From NCBI GenBank assembly GCA_036186865.1, contig AP025041.1:198150-262149 (forward strand): DNA of 64,000 nucleotides. Reading direction: 5' to 3'. Within the stretch, counting starts at the first letter, position 1; each line of letters begins with the position of its first letter. The notes beneath the pieces are model-generated. The model made no database searches. It was not told the origin of the DNA and saw nothing but the letters and a program-made list of their open reading frames with translations. This DNA is from Eustoma russellianum (lineage: Eukaryota > Streptophyta > Magnoliopsida > Gentianales > Gentianaceae). The position numbers and the translations under genes were made by a program. Below are positions 45,265 through 56,800 of this stretch, piece by piece.

Positions 45265-45717
45265 CTTCAATTAAGAACCAAAAACAAATCAATAGCTGAA
45301 AATGATCAAGCACATAACAACCAAATCTTTACAACCTCCAATGGTTGTCACTTGAATACAACCAAATGTGGTACAATAAGAAATTCCACAATGATTGCCT
45401 ATCCCGAAAAGAAAAGGAAAAAAAGAAAAAAGATTCCAGTGTCAACAAGTAAAGTAAGACGGCGTATTCTGCTTGCCTTCATGAGTTTAAGCAGTTTTTT
45501 TTTTCGGTTACTCTGCAACATACCAATCTATTCCCTTAAGAAATGTTTCAGTTGTGACAAGAGATAAACTTTCATCAAAAATAAGTTTCTCAATGATAAA
45601 TTGCAAAAGGCAGAAGCTCCGCCAGTTTATTTACTTTATGATTGAAATAATGTCTCTCATCCATAAATATTCTCCTTATGTGAGTGATAAGTTAGAGGTA
45701 TGTCAAATATCTAGAAG

Positions 45718-45819
45718 GATATTCGAACCGGCCAAGTGGTTAAAGGTCATTGCGCTTCCTCGAGAGAAGCGGGATTCGAATTCCACCCATGTTCCCCATG
45801 TGCGCGTGCAGAAAAAAGG
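45718..45819 (+). mobile_element. Short tRNA-derived SINE in a pseudogene intron
   Basis: A 102-bp body between perfect 16-bp copies of GTCAAATATCTAGAAG (45702-45717 and 45820-45835). A box GGCCAAGTGGTTAAAGG (45732-45748) and B box GGGATTCGAATTCC (45769-45782) form a Pol III promoter like that of class-II (Leu/Ser-type) tRNAs. The end is A-rich (GAAAAAAGG). It is a different family from the SINEs at 10.9 and 13.7 kb. The perfect TSD suggests a recent insertion. Confidence 0.9.
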
Positions 45820-46050
45820 GTCAAATATCTAGAAGCAAGTAAGATGGCTTCTTTTTTTCTTTTATCTTTTTTTGCTTGATGTTTTCTAGCATACCCTTAT
45901 GTATGCATGCACATTAATTTATTCAACAGTAATGACACAAAGCGGTACAGGAAATAAAAATCACAAAATAATATTTTACTCATCATACAGATTAAGAACA
46001 GCTATGGAAGAAAGGAACTATTCGTGGATGTCACTCTGCATTGAACATAC

Positions 46051-46165
46051 CCTTCTTCAACAGCTATAGATACTATAGTCGTATTCAAAGCCAGGACAGG
46101 GTGATCCACGTCAATTCCATGGACATGACCACCAGCTCCATGCATGTGTTCATTGTTCATGAGCC
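46051..46165 (-). pseudogene. MTP6: MTP6-like exon: His-rich loop and helix
   Basis: The minus strand reads NNEHMHGAGGHVHGIDVDHP then VLALNTTIVSIAVEEG to a GG/GTATGT donor. The His-rich loop followed by DHPVLAL..T..SI..KEG corresponds to the segment between helices 4 and 5 of MTP6/MTPC1 proteins. It joins in phase to LYW of the exon at 45264. The acceptor side is unclear, and an in-frame TAA occurs just upstream. Confidence 0.85.
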
Positions 46166-46336
46166 AATACCACGTTAGTTATTGCAGGGGCCTCAGACCA
46201 TAAATCCTACATGTCACATGTATAAAATCAGCATAGATTCCTTACATTGAAATACCATCCATTCAACACTAAAGCAGGACTTTCAACAGGAAAATGACAA
46301 AATAAAAGGAACATAACAGAATAAGATATCATACCA

Positions 46337-46436
46337 CCAAAACATCCATAGCATGCCACGCAATGCCTCCAGCAGTAACCAAAAGCACACCAGAATTTCC
46401 AAGGGCACCAAGGGTCTTAACATGCCCTGTAATTAA
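46337..46436 (-). pseudogene. MTP6: MTP6-like exon copy A: KFETLGALG, 6-bp deletion
   Basis: The minus strand reads GHVKTLGALGNSGVLLVTAG then GIAWHAMDVLV. Relative to copies B and D it lacks six bases, so two residues of the conserved GHGKFETLGALG block are gone. The acceptor is also altered (TTAATTACAG). Confidence 0.8.
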
Positions 46437-47607
46437 GAGAAAAGTGAATTCAGAACCAAATGAGCAGAAGTTGCACAAACCAGTGGAAAAGATAAGTGCA
46501 TTAGACACAATTACCTTTAACTAAGTTATGTATGCAATGATTCTTTCTCAGCTAAGAGCAAAATCTAACAACCAAGGAGCACTGTTTTAGTTGTAGGGTT
46601 GAAATAATAGCTGATACTGCAAACATTTTGTAGAAGCGGAGTCTAAAATGCGAAACTTGTGTTAGGAGACTACTAGCGTAAATAATTTTTGTGTGTTATA
46701 CCTACTTTGCAGGTTTTCCCCCATTTAAACCAGAGGCAATAACATCTAATTTTATGTTCAGATTTCTTTTGTTCGCCAATTTAAGAAGGCCGTTTCCTTT
46801 CTTCAACAAAGTAGCCTTTAGTACTTCACAAAAGCGGAAGCTAATGCAGAGCAAGAAGTACAAGGGCATGAAAAAAGGTGAAGGTTATAAAGATACGGAT
46901 CAAAATTAACCCCATATGGATGTTCTTTGTCCTTGGGAGCCATAGCAGATTTGAAGGACCACAACGCTACTGCCCTCAGTACCTAAACATCAGCTAAAAA
47001 TGATTCCTTAGCCAAAATTCTTGCGGGGTAGGGGGGGTGGGACAGGGCCACGGGAAAGAACACAGGTAGACAAGATTTACCACATCAGAATCCTTCATTG
47101 CGGGAGATAAGATCATGGTGGTCGAGGTGATGAGAATGGCAAAAGTGCCAACATTTCCAAATCTTGAATTAGGGTTCTCACGATGATCACTGAGATGGAG
47201 GCATCATAAACTGGGTGAGAGGACTAAAGACTCCAACCGGCACATTGAAGTTGTTGTCAATTGCAATCCAAATCTAAAAAAAAAGTAGGTTCTGCGCATA
47301 GAAATAAGATTGGAGCCAAAGAATCTGAAGCCCATCTAGCCCATAGTTTGCCCCCAAATTCCTTCTTCTTCAACTCCAAGAAATCAACACAACGGTCAAG
47401 AGACAGATGGTGCCTGGCGGTGGCAGATTGGCTCTAATCTTGTCAAGAAATCAACACAATGGTCAAGACCATAAATCCTACATGTCACATGTATAAAATC
47501 AGCATAGATTCCTTACATTGAAATACCATCCATTCAACACTAAAGCAGGACTTTCAACAGGAAAATGAAAAAATAAAAGGAACATCACAGAATAAGATAT
47601 CATACCA

Positions 47608-47703
47608 CCAAAACATCCATAGCATGCCACGCAATGCCTCCAGCAGTAACCAAAAGCACACCAGAATTTCCAAGGGCACCAAGGGTCTCAAATTCAACAT
47701 GCC
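47608..47703 (-). pseudogene. MTP6: MTP6-like exon copy B
   Basis: GHVEFETLGALGNSGVLLVT then AGGIAWHAMDVLV after a TCATGACAG acceptor. The Gly of GHGKFE is Val and the Lys is Glu. This is the region of transmembrane helix 3 in the family. Confidence 0.85.
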
Positions 47704-49314
47704 CTGTCATGAAGAGAAAAGTGAATTCAGAACCAAATGAGCAGAAGTTGCACAAACCAGTGGAAAAGATAAATGCATTAGACACAATTACCTTTCACTA
47801 AGTTATGTATGCAATGATTTTTTCTCAGCAAAGAGCAAAATCTAACAACCAAGGAGCACTGTTTTAGTTGTGGGGCTGAAATAATAGCTGATACTGCAAA
47901 CATTTTGTAGAAGCGGGAGTCTAAAATGCGAAACTTGTGTTAGGAGACTACTAGCGTAAATAATTTTTGTGCCTTTTACCTACTTTGCAGGTTTTTCCCA
48001 TTTAAACCAGAGGCAATAACATCTAATTTTATAGTTCAGATTTCTTTTGTTCGCCAATTTAAGTAGGCCGTTTCCTTTCGTCAACAAAGTAGTCCTTAGT
48101 ACTTCACAAAATCGGAAGCTAATGCAGAGCAAGAAGTACAAGGGCATGAAAAAAGGTGAAGGTAATAAGGTACGGATCAAAAGTAACCCCATATGGATGT
48201 TCTTTGTCCTCGGGAGCCATAGCAGATTCGAAGGACCACAACGCTACTGACCTCAGTACCTAAACATCAGCTAAAAAAGATTCATTAGTCAAAATTCTTG
48301 CGGGGTAGGGGGTGGGGGCCCGGAAAGAACACAGGTAGACAAGATTTACCACATCATAATCCTTCATTGCGGGAGATAAGATCATGGTGGTCGAGATGAT
48401 GAGAATGGCAAAAGTGCCAGCATTTCCAAATCTTGAATTGGGGTTCTCAAGATGATCAACTGAGATGGAGGCATCATAAACTGGGTGAGAGGGCTAAGGA
48501 CTCCAACCGGAACATTGAGGTTGTTGTCAATTGCAATCCAATTCTAAAAAAAAAAAAAAGGTAGTATCTGCGCATGGAAATAAGATTGGAGCTAAAGAAT
48601 CTGAAGCCCATCTAGCCTCTAGTTTGTCCCCAAATTCCTTCTTCTTCAACTCCAAGAAATCAACAACGGTCAAGAGACAGATGGTGCCTGGCGGTGGCTC
48701 TAATCTTGTCAAGAAATCAACACAACGGTCAAGACCATAAATCCTACATGTCACATGTATAAAATCAACACAAGTAGACAAGATTTACCACATCAGAATC
48801 CTTCGTTGCGGGAGATAAGATCATGATGGTCGAGGTGATGAGAATGGCAAAAGTTTCAGCATTTCCAAATCTTGAATTAGGGTTCTCACGAAGATCGACT
48901 GAGATGGAGGCATCATAAACTGGGTGAGAGGACTAAGGACTCCAACCGGAACATTGAGGTTGTTGTCAATTGCAATCCAATTCTAAAAAAAAGTAGGTTC
49001 TGCACATGGAAATAAGATTGGAGCCAAAGAATCTGAAGCCCATCTATCCTCTAGTTTGTCCCCAAATTCCTTCTTCTTCAACTCCAAGAAATCAACACAA
49101 CGGTCAAGAGACAGGTGGTGCCTGGCGGTGGCAGATTGGCTCTAATCTTGTCAAGAAATCAACTCAACGGTCAAGACCATGAATCCTACATGTCACATGT
49201 ATAAAATCAGCATAGATTCCTACATTGAAATACCATCCATTTAACACTAAAGCAGGACTTTCAACAGGAAAATGACAAAATAAAAGGAACATAACATAAT
49301 AAGATATCATACCA

Positions 49315-49410
49315 CCAAAACATCCATAGCATGCCACGCAATGCCTCCAGCAGTAACCAAAAGCACACCAGAATTTCCAAGGGCACCAAGGGTCTCAAAT
49401 TTAACATGCC
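49315..49410 (-). pseudogene. MTP6: MTP6-like exon copy D, closest to the family consensus
   Basis: GHVKFETLGALGNSGVLLVT then AGGIAWHAMDVLV; it keeps KFETLGALG. The exons that should precede it (helices 1-2, with the first metal-binding HSxxD motif) were not found upstream, so the gene lacks its 5' part. Confidence 0.85.
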
Positions 49411-50474
49411 CTGTCATGAAGAGAAAAGTGGATTCAGAATCAAATGAGCAGAAGTTGCACAAACCAGTGGAAAAGATAAATGCATTAGACACAATTACCT
49501 TTCACTAAGTTATGTATGCAATGATTTTTTTCTCAGCAAAGAGCAAAATTTAACAGCCAAGGAGCACTGTTTTAGTTGTAGGGTTGAAATAATAGCTGAT
49601 ACTGCAAACATTTTGTAGAAGCGGAGTCTAAAATGCGAAACTTGTGTTAGGAGACTACTAGAGTAAATAATGTTTGTGCGTTTTACCTACTTTCCAGGTT
49701 TTCCCCATTTAAACCAGAGGCAATAACATCTAATTTTATGGTTCAAAATTCTTTTCTTCGCCAATTTAAGTAGGCCGTTTCCTTTCGTCAACAAAGTAGC
49801 CCTTAGTACTTCACAAAAGCGGAAGCTAATGCAGAGCAAGAAGTACAAAGGCATGAAAAATGGTGAAGGTTATAAAGATACGGATCAAAAGTAACCCCAT
49901 ATGGATGTTCTTTGTCCCTGGGAGCCGCAGATTTGAAGGATCACAACGCTACTGCACTCAGTACCTAAACATCAGCTAAAAACGATTCTTGTCAAAATTC
50001 TTGCCCGGAGGGATGGGACAGGGGCACGAGAAGAACACAGGTACACAAGATTTACCACATCAGAATCCTTCATTGCCGGAGACAAGATCATGGTGGTCGA
50101 GGTGATGAGAATGGCCAAAGTGCCAGCATTTCCAAATCTTGAATTAGGGTTCTCACGATGATCAACTGAGATGGAGGCATCATAAAATGGGCGAGGACTA
50201 AAGACTCCAACCGGAACATTGAGGTTGTTCAGCGATTGCAATCAAATTCAAGAAAGGTAGGTTCTGCGCATGGAGATAAGATTGGAGCCAAAGAATCTGA
50301 AGGCCATCTAGCCTCTAGTTTGCCCCAAAATTTCTTCTTCTTCAACTCCAAGAAATCAACACAACGGTCAAGAAACAGATGATGCCTGGCGGTGGCAGAT
50401 GGGCTCTCTCTGTCACTCTGTGCGGAGAACTTAACAGAAGGTACATAACATAACGCTTTCAAAAAAATATTTTC
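49411..50474 (-). other. Upstream part of the last duplicated unit, no exon recognised
   Basis: The minus strand from 50241 encodes FGNAGTLAILITSTTMILSP AMKDSD-like sequence, hydrophobic and open, and repeated in each unit with frameshifts. I do not recognise it as part of MTP6. It could be an unrelated exon swept into the array. Confidence 0.4.
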
Positions 50475-50757
50475 CTTTTTAAATTTATCAGACAATCTTT
50501 TCTTATTATTCGTCAACTTCTTATTAGTTTACCTATATATAAGAAGACGCTTTAGCTGTGTGCTTCTTTTGATGGGTATTTTAATGGGCTGCTACCTGAA
50601 AATGGGCTGCTTCTTTTTAAATTTATCAGACAATCTTTTCTTATTATTCGTCAATTTGTTATTAGTTTACCTATATATAAGAAGACGCTTTAGCTGTGTG
50701 CTTCTTTTGATGGGTATTTTAATGGGCTGCTACCTGAAAATGGCCCATATACCATAA
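50475..50757. repeat. Two copies of a 138-bp unit (third copy at 52329)
   Basis: CTTTTTAAATTTATCAGACAATC recurs at 50475, 50613 and 52329, each followed by TATATAAGAAGACGCTTTAGC and TGATGGGTATTTTAATGGGC. The third copy lies beyond the palindrome, which may have arrived together with or after this duplication. Confidence 0.9.
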
Positions 50758-50789
50758 TTTGGGCCAGATTGGGAATCCGGTCAAAAAAG

Positions 50790-52305
50790 GTGGCCAGATT
50801 GAGAAAATCTCACTTATTAGCCTAAGGTTTGGCACATTACTCAGTTAGCAGACTAACGTTGATGAAACTCACTTAACAACAACTCTTTTGCCGAAATGTC
50901 TCACTTGTAGCCAGGTGACCGTTGACCAACTGTTGACCAGCCGTTCACTTTCTCAGACCAACCAGAAGTTGACACATGGCGACCCTTTTTTAATTAAAAA
51001 ATAAAATTGTATTTTTGAATAAAGTGATTTAAAAGGAATTTAAAAATTCTAAAAAAATTGTAAAAATTAATTAAAAAATATTTTAAAAATCAAAAAATTA
51101 GGGAAAAAATAAAAAAAATTACCCACAACGCCCCAGCACTCCACCCACCTACCCCCCTCCCACCCCAAACCACCCCCCCTGCATTTACTCACTCATAATG
51201 CTTCAACCACCCGGTCCACCCCCGCGTCCCCTCCCCACCCCCTCCTCTCGCGAATTTTTTTTAAAAATTTTTTCTAACTCACCCATAACGTCCCAACCAC
51301 CCCCGCGTCCCCTCCCCCACCCCCGCGCACACCCTAAAAAATTTTAAATTTTTTTCAACTCACCCACAAAACTCCTACCCCCCACGCCACACCACCCCCC
51401 CACCCGCGCACCCCCCCGGGGCCAAAAAATTTTTTAAAATTTTTTTCTAACTCACTCATAACGCTCCGACCACCCCCGCGTCCCCTCCCCCACCCCCTCC
51501 TCTCGCGAAATTTTTTTTTTAAAATTTTTTCTAACTCATCCATAACATCCTAACCACCCCTGCGTCCCCTCTCCCACCCCCGCGCACACCACAAAAAAAT
51601 TTTAAAATTTTTTCAACTCACCCACAAAGCTCCGACCATCCCCCAGAACCCGAAACAATCCAACCCCCCAGTCCAAAAAGAAAATGACAATGTTTTGGGC
51701 TGGGGGTTAGATTGTTTAGGGTGCCGGAGGATGGTCGGAGCTTTGTGGGTGAGTTGAAAAAATTTTAAAATTTTTTTGGGGTGTGCGCGGGGGTAGGAGA
51801 GGGGACGCGGAGGTGGTTGGGACGTTATAGGTGAGTTAGAAAAAATTTTTAAAAAAAAATCGCGAGAGGAGGGGGTGGGGGAGGGGACGCAGGGGTGGAC
51901 CGGGTGGTCGGAGCATTATGAGTTAGTAAGAAAAAAAATTTAAAAAATTTTTTGGCGGGGGGGGGGGGGTGGTGTGGCGTGGGGGGTAGGTGGATGGAGT
52001 GCTGGAGCGTTGTGGGTAATTTTTTATTATTTTTATCTTTTTTTCCTAATTTTTTGATTTTTAAAATGTTTTTTAATTAATTTTTACAATTTTTTAGAAT
52101 TTTTACAAATAATAACATTTTTTAGAAATGATTTTTTTTTTTTAAAAAAAAAAAGAGGAAACCTGCTGTAGCAAGTCACCTTCCGGTGACTGGTTACAAG
52201 TGAGATATTTCGGCAAAAGAGTTGTTGTTAAGTGAGTTTCATCAACGTTAAGCTGCTAACTGAGTAATGGGCCAAACTTTAGGCTAATAAGTGTGATTTT
52301 CTCAT
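50790..52305. mobile_element. 1.5-kb palindrome (foldback-type element)
   Basis: Left arm 50790-51678 and right arm 51693-52305 are inverted copies around a 14-base loop (51679-51692). The tips are GAGAAAATCTCACTTATTAGCC on the left and its near complement on the right. Next come TTGATGAAACTCACTTAACAAC and AACTCTTTTGCCGAAAT, also mirrored. The inner arms are alternating A/T runs and C-rich (or G-rich) blocks such as CCCGCGTCCCCTCCCC. The left arm is about 270 bp longer because an inner block is repeated. No transposase frame. No clear target-site duplication. A transcript across it would fold into a very long hairpin. Confidence 0.88.
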
Positions 52306-52307
52306 AA

Positions 52308-52510
52308 CGCTTTCAAAAAAAGATTTTCCTTTTTAAATTTATCAGACAATCTTTTCTTATTATTCGTCAATTTGTTATTAGTTTACCCTCTATATAAGAA
52401 GACGCTTTAGCTGTGTGCTTCTTTTGATGGGTATTTTAATGGGCTGCTACCTGAAAATGGCCCATCTACCATTTTTTTGGGCCAGATTGGGAATCCGGTC
52501 AAAAAAGGTG
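52308..52510. repeat. Third copy of the 138-bp unit, extended
   Basis: See 50475-50757. It continues past the shared part with GGGCCAGATTGGGAATCCGGTC, also present in copy 2. Confidence 0.88.
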
Positions 52511-52570
52511 GCTACCCATTTTAAAAGCCTGAATTTTCCGGCACAAATCCAAAACGCTGGTTTTTCTTGG

Positions 52571-52580
52571 NNNNNNNNNN
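52571..52580. other. Assembly gap (10 N)
   Basis: Ten Ns, conventionally a gap of unknown length. Order and distance across it should not be trusted. Confidence 1.
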
Positions 52581-53480
52581 CTCGCTCGTATGTACAAATG
52601 ACGTGTAATTAACCAATAGACTATCACCATGCTATACGAATGTTTCTGATTCTATCATATATACTACGTACGACACTATGCGTACTCGGCCACTGAAAGA
52701 CAACCTCGTGTCTACTTCTATTCCTAATCTACCATATCATGTAAGCTGTCTCTCGAAAAATATATGCCCACTCGCCATGATACCGATCATCCTCCTGCAT
52801 GCCCAAACTCCTATCAATCCCAACTCGCAATCGTATCCTATCAAAATAAATATTGATTTGTTTGTAGCTGCACCAGTAGTTTCCTACACTTGGAGTCATG
52901 CGTTGCACGGCACCTCCGTTTTGGTTATTATTTCGTTATGTATCAAGTTCACATTATCTCGTTAATCAAGTTTACAGTGGGTATAAAATAACGAGCAAGA
53001 TAACACTTAATTAGTAATTATTACTCATAAGCTTAACTAAGACTCCATGTGATTATTTACACGACACCATAAAATTAGTAGTTTAGATATTATGGATTAT
53101 ATTCGTTTCTTTAAGAAAAACAAACGTTTTCATTCTTCTTACTCCTGTTCTCCAACTTATTCGTAACCAAACCACCACCTGTGATGATAATGTGGATTAT
53201 ATTTGTTTCTTTAAGGTAAGATTACGTACATCATATCACAAAACGATCTGGTTCCTTCTCAGACCCTCTATCGCTTTGGCTCCTTCTCAGACACTCTGTC
53301 GCTTTGGCTCCTTCTCAGACATTGCTCAAATGTAAGAGCTTAGTGTACCGAAAAAGCCCTTAATTGTTTCTTTTAAGGCAATAAAAAAAAAAGACTTCCT
53401 TCTTCTTCCTCCCGTTCTCCAACTTATTAGTAACCAAACAATCCCCCCTAAAATTTGTGATGATACACATAAAATGTTTC
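52581..53480. other. Spacer with short direct repeats, no gene seen
   Basis: A 29-bp unit (CTTCTCAGACNCTCTRTCGCTTTGGCTC-like) occurs about three times at 53255-53325. A longer pair of about 80 bp (TTCTCCAACTTATTNGTAACCAAAC) occurs at about 53150 and 53420. No coding family recognised, including the 95-codon + frame at 52678-52965. Confidence 0.55.
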
Positions 53481-53890
53481 CTTGAATGGTAATAGATTAC
53501 CCATTTTGCACTCATTTATATTTGCAAATAAGACAACGGTACAGCAGAGTTAACACCAAGATATTACAAGTTCATATAAAGATGGAGTTAATTTCAAGTT
53601 CAGATGAGCCCATATTTCAGTCCATTGGTATCCATCCAGATGAAGGAAAAAAATGTTCCATGCCTATCAGAAACTGGTCATGTAATAGTTTGAATGGGAA
53701 AGAGGGATGACTCAGATAAACTCAAGAATGTGCCTGCTTTTGCAATGGCAAATGAATCCAAACATAAGCCAAAAAATTAAATAACAAAACTGAGGTGGCA
53801 GAGAAAAACCTTAAACTATCCAGCTTTACACAGAGGATGAAGCAAGCAAACTCGCGACAGATTCCATCATCTCATGATCAAGGGTCTTAT
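53481..53890 (-). other. Probable 3' UTR of LD
   Basis: Non-coding sequence just downstream (minus strand) of the LD stop codon. Confidence 0.4.
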
Positions 53891-56800
53891 CTATCTTCTT
53901 TGGTCATTCCACCTCCTGCTACCACTGCTTCCAGGATCCCCATGAGCAGGAAGATACCCATTTTTCCAAGGCATTGCCCTTCCCGTGCCATAAGTTTGGC
54001 TGTAACCCTGCGATTCCTCTAGATTGTGCCCCCGTGGTCTGGTAGGACTGTTTAGCGGGCTCCATGATTCAAATCGAGTGTCATCGGTCAACTCGTTTCT
54101 CTCCCAGACTCTCTTTGACGGTGGGACTGCGACTCCACTGTATGCTTGATAAGCGTTCGTATTCGGGTTCTTCTCATGATGATGGTGATTTTGATGATAC
54201 TCAGTCGCTGATCGGTAACCATGCATTGGGCTCCAATAAGACGCCTCAGGTACATTAGACGGCTTTACACGTGTATTATACTGTAATGATGAGGATGGAT
54301 TCAAAACCCGCGTCTCCACCGGATTTACAGGCGCCCTGGCACCGGTTAGGTTGGTTCTTAAATGGAAGCTAGAAGCAGGTGAATTGTGGGTGTTTCCTGT
54401 GTGTAAGTCAGAGACTGTTACTTGTGTGTTGGCTACATGCAAAGGAATACTGTTTTGACGCGAGGTAACTAGATGCAAGCCATGTTGCTGCGGACTAAGC
54501 GTTGTTTGCAGCTTTGACAACTGTGAAGTTGGTAACTGTTGTGGTGGCGTCACTTGGGTTGCTAAAACATGAGGCTGCGGCTGTACGAGGTGGTTGGCAG
54601 AAGCTGGAAGCATTTGATGCGCTAATTGTAATGCCGCTCTGGGCTGCTCGGCCACCATAGTTCTAGAAGGAAGGATATGAGGTTGTACCAAGTAGCTACC
54701 TGGAAGCTGTTCTTGGGAGGTTACGGCCCCAAGGAAGCTATGTGAGCTTGCATGGTTAACCATTTCTTGTTGCCGTGAAAAAGGATTTTTGGACATGTCT
54801 GGCATCCGTCCATTCTGCAACAAATAAGAATTTTGTCAAGTTATAAAGCAAGTCTTTTTTTTTTCTCTTTTTTTTCTTTTTCTTTTTCCTCATGTCTGGC
54901 AGTTAAAAAATAATAATAATCCTCAAAAATAAATTTACCTTCCAAACCCCCCAAACAAACTATATGCGCCTCCCCCTCAACAAAAAGGGTCTCTCTAAAA
55001 ATAAAAATGTGTCCCCTTTCACTCGTTTCATTACCACAAATTAACAGCAGGTAGGCTGGAACAACTAATGGTGAGAAGAAGACGGCGTTTTTTTTAGTAC
55101 CTCAAGCTTTCCTTTTTCTTTTTTCCCCCCTTACCACTGTAATTTTGTGCATATTCATTGCTCCTAATGCTGCCAAACAAATTCCATCTGTAATGATGTT
55201 ACAACACAACCATTCCACGAGATGTGTCTGCTTATAATACAATACATTCATGACTGACTCGTTTCATATGCATTAGTCACAATTTAGACCAAAGGTTAAG
55301 CTTAATGCATCATTCAAAACAAAAGCGTTCTACCAAAAAAAAGCATGCTACTTGGTGCAAAGGTTTGCAAGGAAAAAAGAGATTCCTCCCACATTCCATG
55401 CCAAGGTTGACAAGTGGTCATAGACGGAAAATTAACAAAAATCATATAATACTCTTCCATTAAGTGGTACAAAAAGTTTGGAAAATATTTTAAATCACGC
55501 ACCGGCACAAGCTCTCTTGAAGGAGTTGGGGATGGAAGAGACACTTCAACCTTGGGCTCTGCTAATCCTTTTGTACCTAAAGCAGTTAAACTAGTCAATG
55601 AGTTCATACCATTGGCCTTTATCATATCAAGTAGCCTGACAGTTTCTTCACGGGACAAATTTCCAGCTTGGCCAGTGGTAAGGGCAAAAACCAGCTCTGG
55701 ATTTTTAAGAAGCTCCGCCAACAATTCCAGGTCTGGCTCGTCACCAGCAGTCTGAGAAGATGAGCCGGCGCCAGTTGCGGAATTTCCTTTATTATCGTAA
55801 GCTGTTTCTGTACCTTCAATGTCAGGCAATTGCTCAACTGGAATTTGAGGAGTTAACGTATCATCATAGTCCATCTCACGGTCCCAAGGTGCCTTGGGGT
55901 CCAACGGGATTTCCTGGTTTGTCTTGTACACAATCTCACGCTCACGAAGGATTCTGCGTTTTTGAACTTCAATTTCTTTGCTATTTTCCCCTGACCCCAC
56001 TTTCCATGAAACATTTATCTCAAATTCTGCATGAACACATCAACTCAATTCATTCATTTAGCCGACCACATTTTGCAACATATCTAGGGTAAGAAATTTT
56101 CTCACTGCATCTAATTGATCAACAAGAAAACATACAACTAAAAGTGACCGATGTATAGCAAATATTCCACAGGCGATTACAGCTTCCAAACACCAGTAAG
56201 GCCCAGTTTTGCTGCCAATTGTAATGATTCGTAGACCCTTTGGCAACTCAGGATAGTAATCAAATAAGACACCCCTGGATTATTTCCAAAATTATCTAAA
56301 GGCTTGTCCACATAGAAGTTTTAAATGCACATTTGATTTTGCAAAATGCCGTGAAATGAACATTCTTCTCCATAAGCAAGATGGATAAGTTAACATCCTA
56401 CACCCAGGAACAATGCTATCTTGTGGAATAATTTTCGTGAAAGTTCAAACTATATCTCCAATTGAACTAACTGGAAGCTCATATATCCAGCCTATTTTAA
56501 GATTCCTCACCTGCAAGAATACTCTAACGTTATCAAAGCTGAATCGACGCTTTCGCACACTATATATCCAATTGAACTCATTGGAAGCTCACCCTATCCA
56601 GCCTATTTTTATGTCAAATTTAAGATTCATCGTCTGTGAGAATTGTCTCTGACGTTACCAAAGTTGGATCGACTTATCCGCAGAATTTACAACAGCCAAA
56701 ATGACTCTTCTATTATTTTTATAAGTTGGTCAATTGCTCGGTACAAACATCAAAAGAATTAAATGTTCGCAGTGCGGATGTTTTCCAGTCCAATCTATCT

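Larger units (their letters stand above)
46196..50400 (-). repeat. Tandem segmental duplication carrying an MTP6 exon (3 full copies, 1 partial)
   Basis: The phrase GACCATAAATCCTACATGTCACATG (GACCATGAATCC in the last) starts copies at 46196, 47467, 48733 and 49175, so units are about 1271, 1266, 442 (deleted) and 1226 bp. Each full unit holds one copy of the GH-KFETLGALG exon and the same intronic blocks (ACCACATCAGAATCCTTCATTGC, CTTCAACTCCAAGAAATCAA). Copies are about 95% identical by eye. Such an array would place three alternative copies of one exon in the transcript. Confidence 0.92.

Noticed and set aside
45732..45782. tRNA-like A and B boxes suggesting a tRNA-Leu or tRNA-Ser gene
   Set aside because: No acceptor stem pairing, a 16-bp TSD and an A-rich tail; it is a SINE.
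52678..52965. 95-codon + frame next to the assembly gap
   Set aside because: No family resemblance, no splice context and composition like spacer.
53891..54823. LD last exon as an independent gene starting at an internal ATG
   Set aside because: It joins in phase to the exon ending at 55503 through a TTGCAG acceptor and continues the LD C-terminal region.
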